DNA from: Caryophanales bacterium
GTDB taxonomy: Bacteria > Bacillota_I > Bacilli_A > RF39 > UBA660
Reading direction: 5' to 3'
Length of the DNA: 50,939 nucleotides
NCBI GenBank assembly: GCA_016291995.1
Contig: JAEEZV010000044.1
Span: 1 to 50,939 of the forward strand
The number at the start of each line of letters is the position of its first letter. The stretch's first letter is position 1. The notes under the pieces were generated by a model. That model saw only the letters and a program-made list of their open reading frames with translations. It did not search any database and was not told where the DNA came from. Both the position numbers and the translations under genes were made by a program. Below are positions 17,501 to 26,921 of the stretch, piece by piece.

Positions 17501-18397
17501 GTGAAAGAGAGTATATTAGAAAAATATGGTGAGAATTTAACAGCTAATAAATATATTGTCAATCCTGCTGTAGCTCGTGATAAGGAACTAAAAGAGTTGG
17601 TTATGGTACTTTTAACGCCAGAAAAATCAGCTTGTTTAGTTGGTAAACCAGGTATTGGTAAAACAGCTATCGTAGAGGGACTTGCTTATCGTATGCAACT
17701 AGGAGATATGCCTAATGCCTTAAAGGGATATACTGTTTATAAGATTAGTACACCATCTTTAGTAGGCAGTAGTGATGGCGAGAATAAGATTATGCAATTA
17801 GTTAATGAATTAAAGACTAAGGAAAAGGTAATTGTATTTATCGATGAGATACATATGTTAATGGGAGCAAGTAAAGATGGTCCTATGGATATGGCTAATA
17901 TGTTTAAAGAAGGACTTAGCCGTGGTACAGTTAAATTAATTGGTGCTACGACAGTCGATGAATATGAGAGATATATTCTTCGTGATAAGGCATTTGTAAG
18001 AAGATTTGAGAGAATAGATGTATCTGAACCAACACAAGAAATGTGTGTACAGATACTTATGAGAACAGTTCCTAAAATTGAAGCGCAAACGGGAGTAAAA
18101 TTAAATTATACGGATTTCATTAAGGAAAAGATAATGAAATTTATTGTCAATATGACAAGTGAATATAAGAGAGTATATGAGATATCTTCAAGATATCCAG
18201 ATATTGCGTTAACTGTTTTAAGACAAGCTTTTTCAGCAGCTTTATTCGATAATAGTAATGAAGTAAAATTTAGACATATATATGAAGCTGTTAAATCAAC
18301 TAAAGCAGTATATCCAGATGTTATTAAAAAAGAGCTTGTAGTATTTAAGGAAGAATTTAAAGAAGAATTAGAAAACGAAAATGTAGTAGTAGAATAA
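17501..18397 (+). CDS. Single AAA+ ATPase related to the ClpC/ClpB first ATPase ring
   Basis: 298 aa with a GTG start after AGGAAGGTGAT. The order is as in the D1 module of ClpC/ClpB: the lead-in NPAVARDKELKELVMVL, Walker A GKPGIGKTA (about 48-56), Walker B VIVFIDEIHML, sensor-1 IGATTVDEY and arginine-finger region RDKAFVRRFERI, then the helical lid. The N-domain, middle domain and second AAA ring of a Clp unfoldase are missing, and there is no ClpP-docking loop to see. It probably forms an ATP-driven hexamer of unknown target. The gene sits between SRP genes and murE1 in one operon. Confidence 0.82.
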   Translation: MKESILEKYGENLTANKYIVNPAVARDKELKELVMVLLTPEKSACLVGKPGIGKTAIVEGLAYRMQLGDMPNALKGYTVYKISTPSLVGSSDGENKIMQLVNELKTKEKVIVFIDEIHMLMGASKDGPMDMANMFKEGLSRGTVKLIGATTVDEYERYILRDKAFVRRFERIDVSEPTQEMCVQILMRTVPKIEAQTGVKLNYTDFIKEKIMKFIVNMTSEYKRVYEISSRYPDIALTVLRQAFSAALFDNSNEVKFRHIYEAVKSTKAVYPDVIKKELVVFKEEFKEELENENVVVE

Positions 18398-18418
18398 GGC
18401 TATCATGTAGGTGATAAT

Positions 18419-19876
18419 ATGAAAAGATTAAATGAATTGTATGATGTAGATAGTGACGTTATGATTACTGGAGTATCCATCAATAGTAAAGAAACTAAAA
18501 AGGGAGATATTTTTGTTTGTGTTCACGGTGCAAAGGTAGATAGACACGATTTTATTGATGATGCTATTAAGAATGGAGCTAGTGCTTTAGTCGTAGCTCA
18601 TGAAGTAAAGAGTAGCGTACCATATGTTGTTGTGGATAATCCCGATGATGAAGTTGTCTATTTATCTAAAAAAATATATGACTATGATCCCAATAAATTC
18701 CATTTATACGGTGTTACAGGAACAGATGGAAAGACTAGTGTAGCAACGATTGTATCTACGTTAATCGGAAATGATAAATGTGGTTATATCGGGACTAATG
18801 GTAGGAGTTGTGCATATTTTACTGGGGATACAGATAATACAACACCAGCGCCACATCAACTATATGGCTATTTTAAAGAGTTTTTAGATAGTGGATGTAA
18901 TAGTGTATGTATGGAAGCATCTTCAGAAGCTAAACTTAAGGGTAGATTAGATGGACTTAAATACGATGTTATTGGTATTACAAATATTACATCAGAACAC
19001 TTAAATAGTCATGGTACTTTAGAAAACTATGTTTTATGTAAGAAAGAGATAATGACACTTACTAAAGATAATGGATATTGTGTATTAAATCATGATGATT
19101 CATATTATAAGGAAGTTAGAGAATTTTGTAAGGGTAAGATTTTGACATATGGTATGGATAATGATAATGATTTACAAATTGTATCATTTGATTTACATAC
19201 AGATAAGACAGAGATTAAATTTAAGTATGATGGTGAAGTATATGATGTAACATCTCCATTACTAGGGGATTTTAATGTCTATAATTTAGCATGTGCAATG
19301 CTTATGTGTCTATCTCAAGGATATGAAATGAATTATCTGATTAGCAATATAAAGAATATTAATGTATCTGGTAGATTAGATACAATCGATTGTGGACAAG
19401 ATTTTACAGTAATGATCGATTATGCTCATACACCTAATGGAATTACTAGTTTGCTTAGATTTGTTAGATTATTGGAACCTAATAGGATTATTACAGTAAT
19501 TGGACAAGCAGGAGAAAGGGATCCATATAAGAGAAAAACTGTTGGTAAGGTTGTAGCTACTAATTCAGATGTAGCAATATTCTGTTATGAAGATCCAAGG
19601 AGTGAAGATCCTTTAAAAATAATCGAAATGATGTGCGAAGAAATAAAAGATAGGGATAATTATGAAGTAATTGTTGATAGAAGTGAAGCAATAAAACATG
19701 CTATCGATATTGCTAAGACGGGTGATATTGTATTAGTGTTAGGAAAAGGCAACGAAACATATGAGAAATTAAAAGATGGTACGATATATTTTAATGATGT
19801 AGAGGAAGCAACTAAACACTTAAAGGATAGACTAAAAAGAGAATCTTCTAAAGAAGAGGTGAAGATAGGTGTATAG
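18419..19876 (+). CDS. murE: Mur ligase, MurE type (first copy)
   Basis: 485 aa. An N-terminal uridine-binding domain (VSINSKETKKGDIFVCVHG) is followed by the ATP loop GVTGTDGKTS (98-107), a carbamylatable Lys208 in NYVLCK, HNSHG-type EHLNSHG and the C-terminal ligase domain with IDYAHTPNG. The residues reading the incoming amino acid are EDPRSEDP (391-398), where DAP-adding enzymes have DNPR; a DDPR-type string occurs in some lysine-adding enzymes. It should add the third residue to UDP-MurNAc-L-Ala-D-Glu, most likely L-Lys here, but specificity is inferred. It overlaps the racemase gene by 8 nt. Confidence 0.86.
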   Translation: MKRLNELYDVDSDVMITGVSINSKETKKGDIFVCVHGAKVDRHDFIDDAIKNGASALVVAHEVKSSVPYVVVDNPDDEVVYLSKKIYDYDPNKFHLYGVTGTDGKTSVATIVSTLIGNDKCGYIGTNGRSCAYFTGDTDNTTPAPHQLYGYFKEFLDSGCNSVCMEASSEAKLKGRLDGLKYDVIGITNITSEHLNSHGTLENYVLCKKEIMTLTKDNGYCVLNHDDSYYKEVREFCKGKILTYGMDNDNDLQIVSFDLHTDKTEIKFKYDGEVYDVTSPLLGDFNVYNLACAMLMCLSQGYEMNYLISNIKNINVSGRLDTIDCGQDFTVMIDYAHTPNGITSLLRFVRLLEPNRIITVIGQAGERDPYKRKTVGKVVATNSDVAIFCYEDPRSEDPLKIIEMMCEEIKDRDNYEVIVDRSEAIKHAIDIAKTGDIVLVLGKGNETYEKLKDGTIYFNDVEEATKHLKDRLKRESSKEEVKIGV

Positions 19877-21071
19877 AAATACTTATATTGAAGTTGATTT
19901 AGATAGGTTAAGTAAGAATGTTAAAGAAATAGTTAATACTTTTACAGGATATAAATACTATATAGGTATCGTTAAAGGAAACGCTTATGGATATGGAGAA
20001 TACATTTCTAAATGTATTACAGAAAATGGTATTAATTATTTAGCGGTATCTAGTTTAGAGGAAGCAATTAATGTTAGAAAGTATGTTAATGATATACCTC
20101 TTTTATGTTTAGAACCAATTTCAGTAGAATATATCGATGATATTATTAAGTATAATGTAACTATTTGTGTTAGTAGTTATGATTATTTTAATGAATTAAA
20201 GAAAGTTAAATTAGATAAGAAAGTTAAATTTCATTTAAAACTTAATACAGGTATGAATAGATTAGGTTTAAGTGATAAGGAAATTGTAAATAAAATATAT
20301 AAAGAAGCAAGTGAAATAGATAATCTATATTTAGAAGGAATATTTACACATTTAGCTACTTCAGGAGTATATGATAAATTATATAAAAGACAAATAGATA
20401 AGTTTAAAGAACTTGTTAGCGATATTGATTTAAGTAAGATCGATATTGTACATGTCGGAAGAAGTTGTACTTTAGATTTCTTTCCAAAGTTAGATTTTTG
20501 TAATGGTGTTAGGATAGGTATTATGATGTATGGAGTTGGATCAACATTTCCAGAATATAGAAGTGGATTATTGGGAAAACTACAACATTTTAAGAGAGAT
20601 AAATTTTATAAGAATAATGATTTACCAGTACCATATCAAAAGAAAAAGATTACTCCAATTCAAGCACTTAGTTTAAAAAGTGAAATAATAGAGATTCATG
20701 ATGCTAAAAGAGGAGATTATGTTGGATATGGATCAACTAATATGATAACTAATGATGGATATATTGCAGTTATTCCTCTTGGATATAGCGATGGTATTAT
20801 TCCGCATTATAATAATCTTAAGGTTAAAATAAATAATAGAGAATATCCAGTTGTGGGAAGTATCAATATGGGTATGATGACAATTATGGTTGATGATAAG
20901 GTTAAAGTTCATGATATAGCGACAATTATTGATTGTGAAATGGATTATAAGAAGTTAGCTCAGGAGTTTAATATATCACCATATGTATTGCTTACTAATT
21001 TGAGAAGAGAAATACCAAGGGTGTATACAAAAAATGGTAAGATGGTTAAGGTGATTAATTATGGAGAATAA
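19869..21071 (+). CDS. alr: Alanine racemase-like PLP enzyme
   Basis: 400 aa fold-type III PLP enzyme. IVKGNAYGYG supplies the PLP lysine (Lys36; usual motif VKADAYGHG), HLKLNTGMNRLGL and FTHLATSG follow, and Tyr287 in VGYGST is the second catalytic base. The usual V-C-M-D-Q loop is replaced by SINMGMM, and a basic insert of about 30 residues (FKRDKFYKNND) sits before the C-terminal beta domain. It probably makes D-alanine; its place beside a D-aspartate-ligase-like gene also allows another D-amino acid. GTG start with AGAGGTGA upstream, overlapping murE1 by 8 nt. Confidence 0.85.
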   Translation: MYRNTYIEVDLDRLSKNVKEIVNTFTGYKYYIGIVKGNAYGYGEYISKCITENGINYLAVSSLEEAINVRKYVNDIPLLCLEPISVEYIDDIIKYNVTICVSSYDYFNELKKVKLDKKVKFHLKLNTGMNRLGLSDKEIVNKIYKEASEIDNLYLEGIFTHLATSGVYDKLYKRQIDKFKELVSDIDLSKIDIVHVGRSCTLDFFPKLDFCNGVRIGIMMYGVGSTFPEYRSGLLGKLQHFKRDKFYKNNDLPVPYQKKKITPIQALSLKSEIIEIHDAKRGDYVGYGSTNMITNDGYIAVIPLGYSDGIIPHYNNLKVKINNREYPVVGSINMGMMTIMVDDKVKVHDIATIIDCEMDYKKLAQEFNISPYVLLTNLRREIPRVYTKNGKMVKVINYGE

Positions 21072-22281
21072 GTTTGATGTAGTATTAATTGGTACAGATG
21101 TTAATGCCTATTATATGGCTAGAAATTTTCATGAAGAATATGGTATTAAATCACATGTTATAGGTAGAGTATCAATGCTATTTACAACATTATCTAGTAT
21201 TATTGATTTAACAATAGTTCCCGATTTAATAAAGGAAGATGTTTTTGTTAAGGAATTAGTTAAACTTGCTAAGAAAATTAAGAATAAAAAGATTATATTG
21301 GTAGGTTGTAACGATGATTATGTTTCATTAATTATTAGAAATAAAAAAGAATTAAGTAAATATTATTTGTTTAATTATACAAATATTGATTTATTTAATA
21401 CTTTGGTAAACAAAGAAGCATTTTATAAGAAATATGGGGATGTTTTAGATATACCTAAGACTTATATTTATAATGTTAAAGAAGAATTAGATGAGAATAA
21501 AGTTAGTGAATTTAGATATCCCGTGATAATTAAGCCTAGTAATATTATTAGATATCATGAATGTGAATTTCCAGGACAAGCTAAGATATATAGATTAAAT
21601 GATATTATGGAAGTACATAAGACGATTGATGATATTAAAGGGGCTGGATATGATGACTGTTTAATTATACAGGAATTTATCCCGGGAGATGATACGAGAT
21701 TATTTGATTCAGTATTCTATGTCAATAGTAGAGGAAAGGTAGAATTACAAAGTTTTGGACAGATTGGTTTACAGGAACATACGAAGACTGGTTTAGGTAA
21801 TTTGACGGTATTAATTAATGGTTATAATGAATTTAATAATACGAAGATTGTCAAAGATAAGTTAAAGAAATTTTTGGAAGATATTCATTTTAATGGAATA
21901 TGTGAATTCGATTTAAAATATGATATTAGAGATAAAAAATTTAAGGTGTTTGAAATAAATGCTAGACAGGCTAGAAGTAGTTATTATTTAACAGCTTGTG
22001 GTTATAATTTGGCTAAATATTTAGTTATGGATTTAATAGAGAATAAAGATAATGAATTTGTATTTATCGATAATAAGATAGCATTATCTTTTGTACCAGA
22101 CTTTGTTATTCGCCATTTTATTAAGAATAAGGAATACAAAAAGGAATTCTTTAGATTAAAAAGAGAAGGATTATATACAGATCCTTTGGTATATAAAGAA
22201 GATATGTCTAGTAAAAGAAAAAAATGGTTGTTTAAAAGAGATATTAATTATATAAAGAAATATATGACAAATAAGTGGTAG
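21061..22281 (+). CDS. ATP-grasp ligase related to D-aspartate ligase (Asl type)
   Basis: 406 aa. The N-terminus VVLIGTDVNAYYMARNFHEEYG, VGCNDDYVSLI, VNKEAFYKKYGDVLDIPKT, IQEFIPGDDTR and EINARQARSSYYLTACGYNL follow, segment by segment, the pattern I recall for Enterococcus faecium D-aspartate ligase, which joins D-Asp to the epsilon-amino group of L-Lys in the cell-wall precursor. FDLKYD and FEINARQ hold the Mg-ATP acidic residues. Cytoplasmic. Its neighbours (murE, racemase, asparagine synthase) support the same role. It overlaps the racemase gene by 11 nt. A different amino-acid substrate cannot be excluded. Confidence 0.78.
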   Translation: MENKFDVVLIGTDVNAYYMARNFHEEYGIKSHVIGRVSMLFTTLSSIIDLTIVPDLIKEDVFVKELVKLAKKIKNKKIILVGCNDDYVSLIIRNKKELSKYYLFNYTNIDLFNTLVNKEAFYKKYGDVLDIPKTYIYNVKEELDENKVSEFRYPVIIKPSNIIRYHECEFPGQAKIYRLNDIMEVHKTIDDIKGAGYDDCLIIQEFIPGDDTRLFDSVFYVNSRGKVELQSFGQIGLQEHTKTGLGNLTVLINGYNEFNNTKIVKDKLKKFLEDIHFNGICEFDLKYDIRDKKFKVFEINARQARSSYYLTACGYNLAKYLVMDLIENKDNEFVFIDNKIALSFVPDFVIRHFIKNKEYKKEFFRLKREGLYTDPLVYKEDMSSKRKKWLFKRDINYIKKYMTNKW

Positions 22282-22289
22282 GTGATATT

Positions 22290-24140
22290 ATGTGCGGATT
22301 TGTAGGCTTTGTCGATAAGAAAAAGAAAGATGAAAAAGATAAAATTATCAAAAAAATGGCTGATATTATTAAACATAGAGGACCTGATGATGATGGATAC
22401 TATACGGATAATAATGTTGCATTAGGATTTCGTAGACTATCAATAATAGATTTAGATGGTGGTGCTCAGCCAATTTATAATGAAAAGAAAGATAAGGTTA
22501 TTGTCTTTAATGGTGAAATATATAATTATAGGGAAATAAGAGATGATTTGTTAAAACTTGGATATAAGTTTAGTACAAAATCAGATACCGAAGTTATTCT
22601 ACATGGATATGAAGAATATGGTGAAGATGTATTATCTAGATTAAGAGGAATGTTTGCTTTTGTTATCTATGATGTTAAAGAAAAGAAAGTGTTCGGAGCA
22701 AGAGACTTTTTTGGAATTAAACCATTATACTATGGTAAATTTGATAATGTATTTATGTTTGGATCAGAAATTAAGAGTTTTTTAGCTCATCCAGATTTTA
22801 AGAAAGAACTTAATAAAGAAGCGTTAAAGCCTTATTTAACATTTCAATATTCATGTTTAAATGAAACATTTTTTAAGAATGTTTATAAGATAGATCCAGG
22901 ACATTATTTTATATATAAAGATAATAAATTAGAAATTAGGAAATACTATGACATTGCGTATAATAATGGTAGGGATGAATTAGATAAAGTCGTAGATACA
23001 ATTAATGATACGATGAAAAGTAGTATTGAATATCATAAGATTAGTGACGTTGAAGTAGGAAGTTTCTTATCTAGTGGAGTAGATTCATCATATATTGTCA
23101 GTTGTGCAGATGTCGATAAGAGTTTTACGGTAGGATTTAAAAATGAGGGATTTGATGAGTGCGAGCCAGCTCGTGAATTATCAAAGATTCTTAAGAAGAA
23201 ACATCGTGAAGAAATGATAACACCAGATATGTTCTTTGATATTTTACCTACGGTACAATATCATTCTGATGAACCACATGCTAACTTGTCAGCAGTTCCA
23301 TTATACTTCTTATCAAAGATGGCAAGTGAAGACGTAAAAGTAGTTTTATCTGGTGAAGGTGCTGATGAATTATTTGGGGGATACCTAGATTATTATGATG
23401 CACCAGTAGTACGTAGATATAAAAAGATTCCATATTTTATAAGACATGGAATAGCTCTTTTGGCTAAACCTTTTCCTAAGGCAAAAGGAAGAAATTTCTT
23501 AGTTAGAAATGGAATGCCTTTATATGATCATTATATTGGTCAAGCATTTATTATGAATAATGATGAAGCTAATGATTTATTACAAGATAAATATAAAAGT
23601 GATTTGAGATATCAAGATATTGTCAAGAGTACTTTAGATGAAGTTAAAGGAAAACCAGAAGTTATTCAAAAAATGTATTTGGATATGAAATTTTGGTTAC
23701 CATATGATATACTACTAAAAGCTGATAAGATGACAATGGCTAATTCTTTGGAACTTAGGGTACCATTTCTAGATAAAGAAGTATTTAAGATGGCAAGTAC
23801 AGTACCAGTTAAATATTTGGTTACGAAGGATACTACCAAGTATGCATTTAGAAAAGCTGCTAATGAAAAAATACCTAGTGAATGGGCTAAGAGAAAGAAA
23901 TTAGGTTTTTTAGTTCCGTTTAGGGAATGGATTAAACAGGATAAATATTATAAGAAAGTTAAGAGTGTATTTAATGAGGAATTTGTAAAGGAATTCTTTG
24001 ATACAGATAAGTTAATGAAGTTACTAGATGATCATTATAATGGCGTCAAGAATAATGGTAGAAAGGTATATACAATATATTCATTCTTACTTTGGTATAA
24101 AGTATATTTTATGAATGGTTATGAAGAACTAGTTAAATAG
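22290..24140 (+). CDS. asnB: Asparagine synthase (glutamine-hydrolysing), AsnB/AsnH-like
   Basis: 616 aa. The chosen ATG at 22290, after GGTGATATT, gives MCGFVGF; removal of Met exposes the Cys nucleophile of the class II glutaminase. RHRGPDD-like HRGPDDDG and NGEIYNY are in the glutaminase half, and LSSGVDSSYIV (about 260-270) is the pyrophosphate loop of the synthetase half. The reaction moves glutamine ammonia to an Asp carboxylate via an adenylate. Next to a D-Asp ligase the target could be the D-Asp side chain of peptidoglycan, as shown for AsnH of Lactococcus, instead of free aspartate. A terminator overlaps its stop. Confidence 0.88.
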   Translation: MCGFVGFVDKKKKDEKDKIIKKMADIIKHRGPDDDGYYTDNNVALGFRRLSIIDLDGGAQPIYNEKKDKVIVFNGEIYNYREIRDDLLKLGYKFSTKSDTEVILHGYEEYGEDVLSRLRGMFAFVIYDVKEKKVFGARDFFGIKPLYYGKFDNVFMFGSEIKSFLAHPDFKKELNKEALKPYLTFQYSCLNETFFKNVYKIDPGHYFIYKDNKLEIRKYYDIAYNNGRDELDKVVDTINDTMKSSIEYHKISDVEVGSFLSSGVDSSYIVSCADVDKSFTVGFKNEGFDECEPARELSKILKKKHREEMITPDMFFDILPTVQYHSDEPHANLSAVPLYFLSKMASEDVKVVLSGEGADELFGGYLDYYDAPVVRRYKKIPYFIRHGIALLAKPFPKAKGRNFLVRNGMPLYDHYIGQAFIMNNDEANDLLQDKYKSDLRYQDIVKSTLDEVKGKPEVIQKMYLDMKFWLPYDILLKADKMTMANSLELRVPFLDKEVFKMASTVPVKYLVTKDTTKYAFRKAANEKIPSEWAKRKKLGFLVPFREWIKQDKYYKKVKSVFNEEFVKEFFDTDKLMKLLDDHYNGVKNNGRKVYTIYSFLLWYKVYFMNGYEELVK

Positions 24141-24153
24141 TTCTTCTTTTTTT
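24123..24153 (+). terminator. Terminator of the cca-asnB operon
   Basis: GAAGAACTA, loop GTTAAA, TAGTTCTTC and seven T; the hairpin contains the asnB stop codon. It separates asnB from the second murE. Confidence 0.85.
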
Positions 24154-24183
24154 ATGTAGACATATATTTATATGGGGATGTAT

Positions 24184-25641
24184 ATGTTATTAAGCGAGTT
24201 ATTAAAAGAGATAGACTATAGAGTTATTAAAGGAGATATAGATATATATGTAGGTGATATTTGTTATGATTCAAAAAAAATAAAGAAAGATGATTTATTC
24301 GTAGCAATTATTGGATTTAAATTGGATGGCCATGATTATATTGATGAAGTTATTAATAAGGGAAGTAGATGTGTTATTGTTTCTAAAGATATAGATATAA
24401 TTAATGATATAACGGTTATTAAGGTAGATGATACAAGAAAAATATTAGCTAAGTTATCGATGAGGTTATTTAATTATCCACAAAATAAGCTTAAAACAAT
24501 TGCTGTAACTGGTACTAAAGGGAAGACTACGACAACATTTATGATTAAGAAAATACTTGAAGAAGCAGGTTATAAATGTGGGATTATTGGGACAACGGGA
24601 GTATATATTGGAGATACGGTATATCAGGTTAATAATACGACACCGGAATCATATGAAATAATTAAATATATGTCTTTGATGGCCAAAGAGAAAATGGATT
24701 ATATGGTTATGGAAGTATCTAGTCAAGCGTTAAAATATGATAGGGTATACGATATTATTTATGATTATGGGATATTTACTAATCTAAGTGAAGATCATGT
24801 TGGAATGTATGAACATGATAGTATGGAAGATTATGTTAAGAGTAAAGCAAAATTATTTAAGCAATGTAAGTGTGGAATATTTAATATAGATGATAATTAT
24901 TATGGTGATATGATTTCTAGTAGTAATATCAACACTTTTGGTTATGATAAGAAAGCAGATCTTAGAGCAGTGAATATGAAATTATATAGAGAAGGATCTA
25001 ATATTGGAATTATTCTTGATGTTGATGGAGTAGTAAGGGATAGATTTAAGGTTAGTACACCGGGAAGATTTTCTTCATATAATGCGATGGCAGCTATTCT
25101 TACTTCTTATTTGATTGGAATAGATAATAAATATATTAAGAAGGCTCTTTGTAATTTTTCGGTTAAAGGAAGAGTAGAACCAATATATGTTGGTGATGAT
25201 TTAACTTTACTTATCGATTATGCGCACAATGGGATTAGTACAAAGAGTGTACTTACCACTATTAGAGAATACAATCCTAAGAGAATAGTAACTATTTTTG
25301 GATGTGGGGGAAATAGAAGCCCTATTAGAAGATATGAAATGGGAGAAATAGCTGGAAAATATTCAGATTTTTGTATTATTACAGAAGATAATAATAGATA
25401 TGAAGAATTTAGTGATATTGTTAGAGATATACTTAAGGGTATTAGTAAGACCAAATGTAAATATAAGATAATATCCGATAGGAAAGAAGCAATTAAATAT
25501 GCGATAGAGAATGGTAGAAAGGGAGATATTATTATGCTTATTGGGAAGGGACATGAAGATTATAAGGAAATAAAAGGAGTAAAATACCCATTTGATGAAA
25601 GAAAAATAATAAAAGAAATATTAAGGGAGATAAATCGATAA
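24184..25641 (+). CDS. murE: Mur ligase, MurE type (second copy)
   Basis: 485 aa from the ATG at 24184, chosen because GGGGAT lies 5 nt upstream and MLLSELLKEID is the usual start. It has the ATP loop AVTGTKGKTTTT, EVSSQALKYDR, carbamylatable Lys in DYVKSKAKLF and IDYAHNG, then FGCGGNRSPIRR, which is the common MurE string. The specificity loop reads EDNNRYEEF where DAP ligases have DDNPRTEE, so Asp, Asn and Arg are kept and Pro is lost. It therefore looks nearer to meso-DAP-adding MurE than the first copy is. The two MurE proteins differ widely. No clear promoter was seen in the short gap after the terminator. Confidence 0.86.
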   Translation: MLLSELLKEIDYRVIKGDIDIYVGDICYDSKKIKKDDLFVAIIGFKLDGHDYIDEVINKGSRCVIVSKDIDIINDITVIKVDDTRKILAKLSMRLFNYPQNKLKTIAVTGTKGKTTTTFMIKKILEEAGYKCGIIGTTGVYIGDTVYQVNNTTPESYEIIKYMSLMAKEKMDYMVMEVSSQALKYDRVYDIIYDYGIFTNLSEDHVGMYEHDSMEDYVKSKAKLFKQCKCGIFNIDDNYYGDMISSSNINTFGYDKKADLRAVNMKLYREGSNIGIILDVDGVVRDRFKVSTPGRFSSYNAMAAILTSYLIGIDNKYIKKALCNFSVKGRVEPIYVGDDLTLLIDYAHNGISTKSVLTTIREYNPKRIVTIFGCGGNRSPIRRYEMGEIAGKYSDFCIITEDNNRYEEFSDIVRDILKGISKTKCKYKIISDRKEAIKYAIENGRKGDIIMLIGKGHEDYKEIKGVKYPFDERKIIKEILREINR

Positions 25642-25657
25642 AAATATATTTTTTATA

Positions 25658-25686
25658 TTGAAAAAAATTAGGGTATTTGCTATAAT
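25658..25686 (+). promoter_or_regulatory. lemA promoter
   Basis: TTGAAA, a 17-nt spacer, TATAAT with a TGC extension; the strong AGGAGG site of lemA follows. Confidence 0.85.
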
Positions 25687-25704
25687 TTTTTTAGGAGGAA
25701 TGAT

Positions 25705-26259
25705 ATGGGTACAGTAATTATTATAATAGTTGGTGTTTTAGTAGTTCTTGCTAGTTATGTTATTTCTGTATATAACAAATTAGTTAATGCTAGAAACAAA
25801 GTTGACAATCAATTTAGTCAAATTGACATTCAACTTAAAAGAAGAGCTGATTTAATACCTAACTTAGTGGAAACAGTGAAAGGATATGCAAAGCATGAAA
25901 AAACTGCATTTACAGAGGTAGTTGAAGCTAGAAATAAAGCAATTAGTGCTGGCTCTGTAAATGAAAAGATCGAAGCAAATGAACAATTGACGGGAGCTCT
26001 TAATAAATTATTTGCTTTAGCTGAAGCTTATCCAGAACTTAAAGCTAATGAAAACTTTATAAAACTTCAAGAAGATCTTAAAGATACTGAAGATAAGATT
26101 ACATATGCAAGACAATTCTATAATGATTCAGCTATGAGTTATAATAACTTAATTCAAATGTTTCCATCAAATATTGTAGCTTCAATATTTGGATTCAAGA
26201 AATATAGTTATTTTGAAGCTAACGAAAAAGACAAAGAAACACCTAAAGTAAGCTTTTAG
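25705..26259 (+). CDS. lemA: LemA family membrane protein
   Basis: 184 aa. An N-terminal membrane helix (residues 3-23) is followed by a long helical bundle with the family strings NKLVNARNKVDNQFSQIDIQ, LKRRADLIPNLVETVKGY and NDSAMSYNN. Most of the protein lies on one face of the membrane; the biochemical role of LemA is unsettled. It often occurs beside DUF2207 proteins and metallopeptidases, as here, which hints at a membrane or envelope stress role. It has its own strong promoter. Confidence 0.94.
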   Translation: MGTVIIIIVGVLVVLASYVISVYNKLVNARNKVDNQFSQIDIQLKRRADLIPNLVETVKGYAKHEKTAFTEVVEARNKAISAGSVNEKIEANEQLTGALNKLFALAEAYPELKANENFIKLQEDLKDTEDKITYARQFYNDSAMSYNNLIQMFPSNIVASIFGFKKYSYFEANEKDKETPKVSF

Positions 26260-26280
26260 ACTTTTATAGTCTTTTTCTTT
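26258..26280 (+). terminator. Weak terminator after lemA
   Basis: AGACT, loop TTTAT, AGTCT and a T-rich tail. The short stem probably allows read-through to the next two genes. Confidence 0.45.
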
Positions 26281-26290
26281 AGGGGGATGT

Positions 26291-26917
26291 ATGCAAGTAG
26301 AATTAGATGGTAAAATTTATGATGTAGAAATTATAAAGAAAAGTAATAAGAATATTTATATAAGAGTTAAAGATGGTAAAATCGTAGCTACGTGTAATTA
26401 TTTAGCGAGTAAGAATAGTATTTTAAAACTTATAATGGATAATAAGAAAAGTATTATCAAAATGTTAGATAAGGATAGTAAAAAAAATGATAGAAATGAA
26501 AATTTTTATTATTTTGGTAAATGTTATGATGTTATATATGGATTATCGGATATAGAATTTTCAGGTAATAAATTATATGCACCATCTAAGATGAAATTAG
26601 ATAAATATATCAAGAAAGAGATTTTAAGGATATATGAAGATAGATTAGATTATTGGTACAATAGATTTACTGAAAATATACCAGAACCTAGTTTAAGAAT
26701 TAGAAAGATGACAAGTAGATGGGGTGTATGTAATACAGCTAGTCATGTTATTACACTTAATTATAATTTATCTAAGTATGATATAACGTGTTTAGACTAT
26801 GTTATTGTACATGAACTTAGTCATTTAATATATCCAAATCATCAAGAGGGTTTTTGGCGTTTGGTAGGAAAGTATTATCCTAAATACAAAGAAGCAAGGA
26901 AAATGTTAAAGGAATGA
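26291..26917 (+). CDS. YgjP-like zinc metallopeptidase (DUF45, M48-like)
   Basis: 208 aa. The C-terminal domain has VIVHELSHLIYPNHQEGFWRLV: HELSH is the HExxH zinc site and the later His-Gln-Glu-Gly-Phe-Trp is diagnostic of the DUF45/YgjP family. MTSRWGVCNTASHVITLNY precedes it, also a family string. No signal peptide, so it is probably cytoplasmic. Substrate unknown. AGGGGG Shine-Dalgarno close to the ATG; the next gene begins 4 nt after its stop. Confidence 0.88.
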   Translation: MQVELDGKIYDVEIIKKSNKNIYIRVKDGKIVATCNYLASKNSILKLIMDNKKSIIKMLDKDSKKNDRNENFYYFGKCYDVIYGLSDIEFSGNKLYAPSKMKLDKYIKKEILRIYEDRLDYWYNRFTENIPEPSLRIRKMTSRWGVCNTASHVITLNYNLSKYDITCLDYVIVHELSHLIYPNHQEGFWRLVGKYYPKYKEARKMLKE

Positions 26918-26921
26918 TAAG

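Noticed and set aside
24184..25641. Second Mur ligase as MurT of the MurT/GatD amidation pair
   Set aside because: It has the N-terminal MurE domain and the FGCGGNR string, lacks a cysteine-rich zinc insert and has no gatD neighbour.
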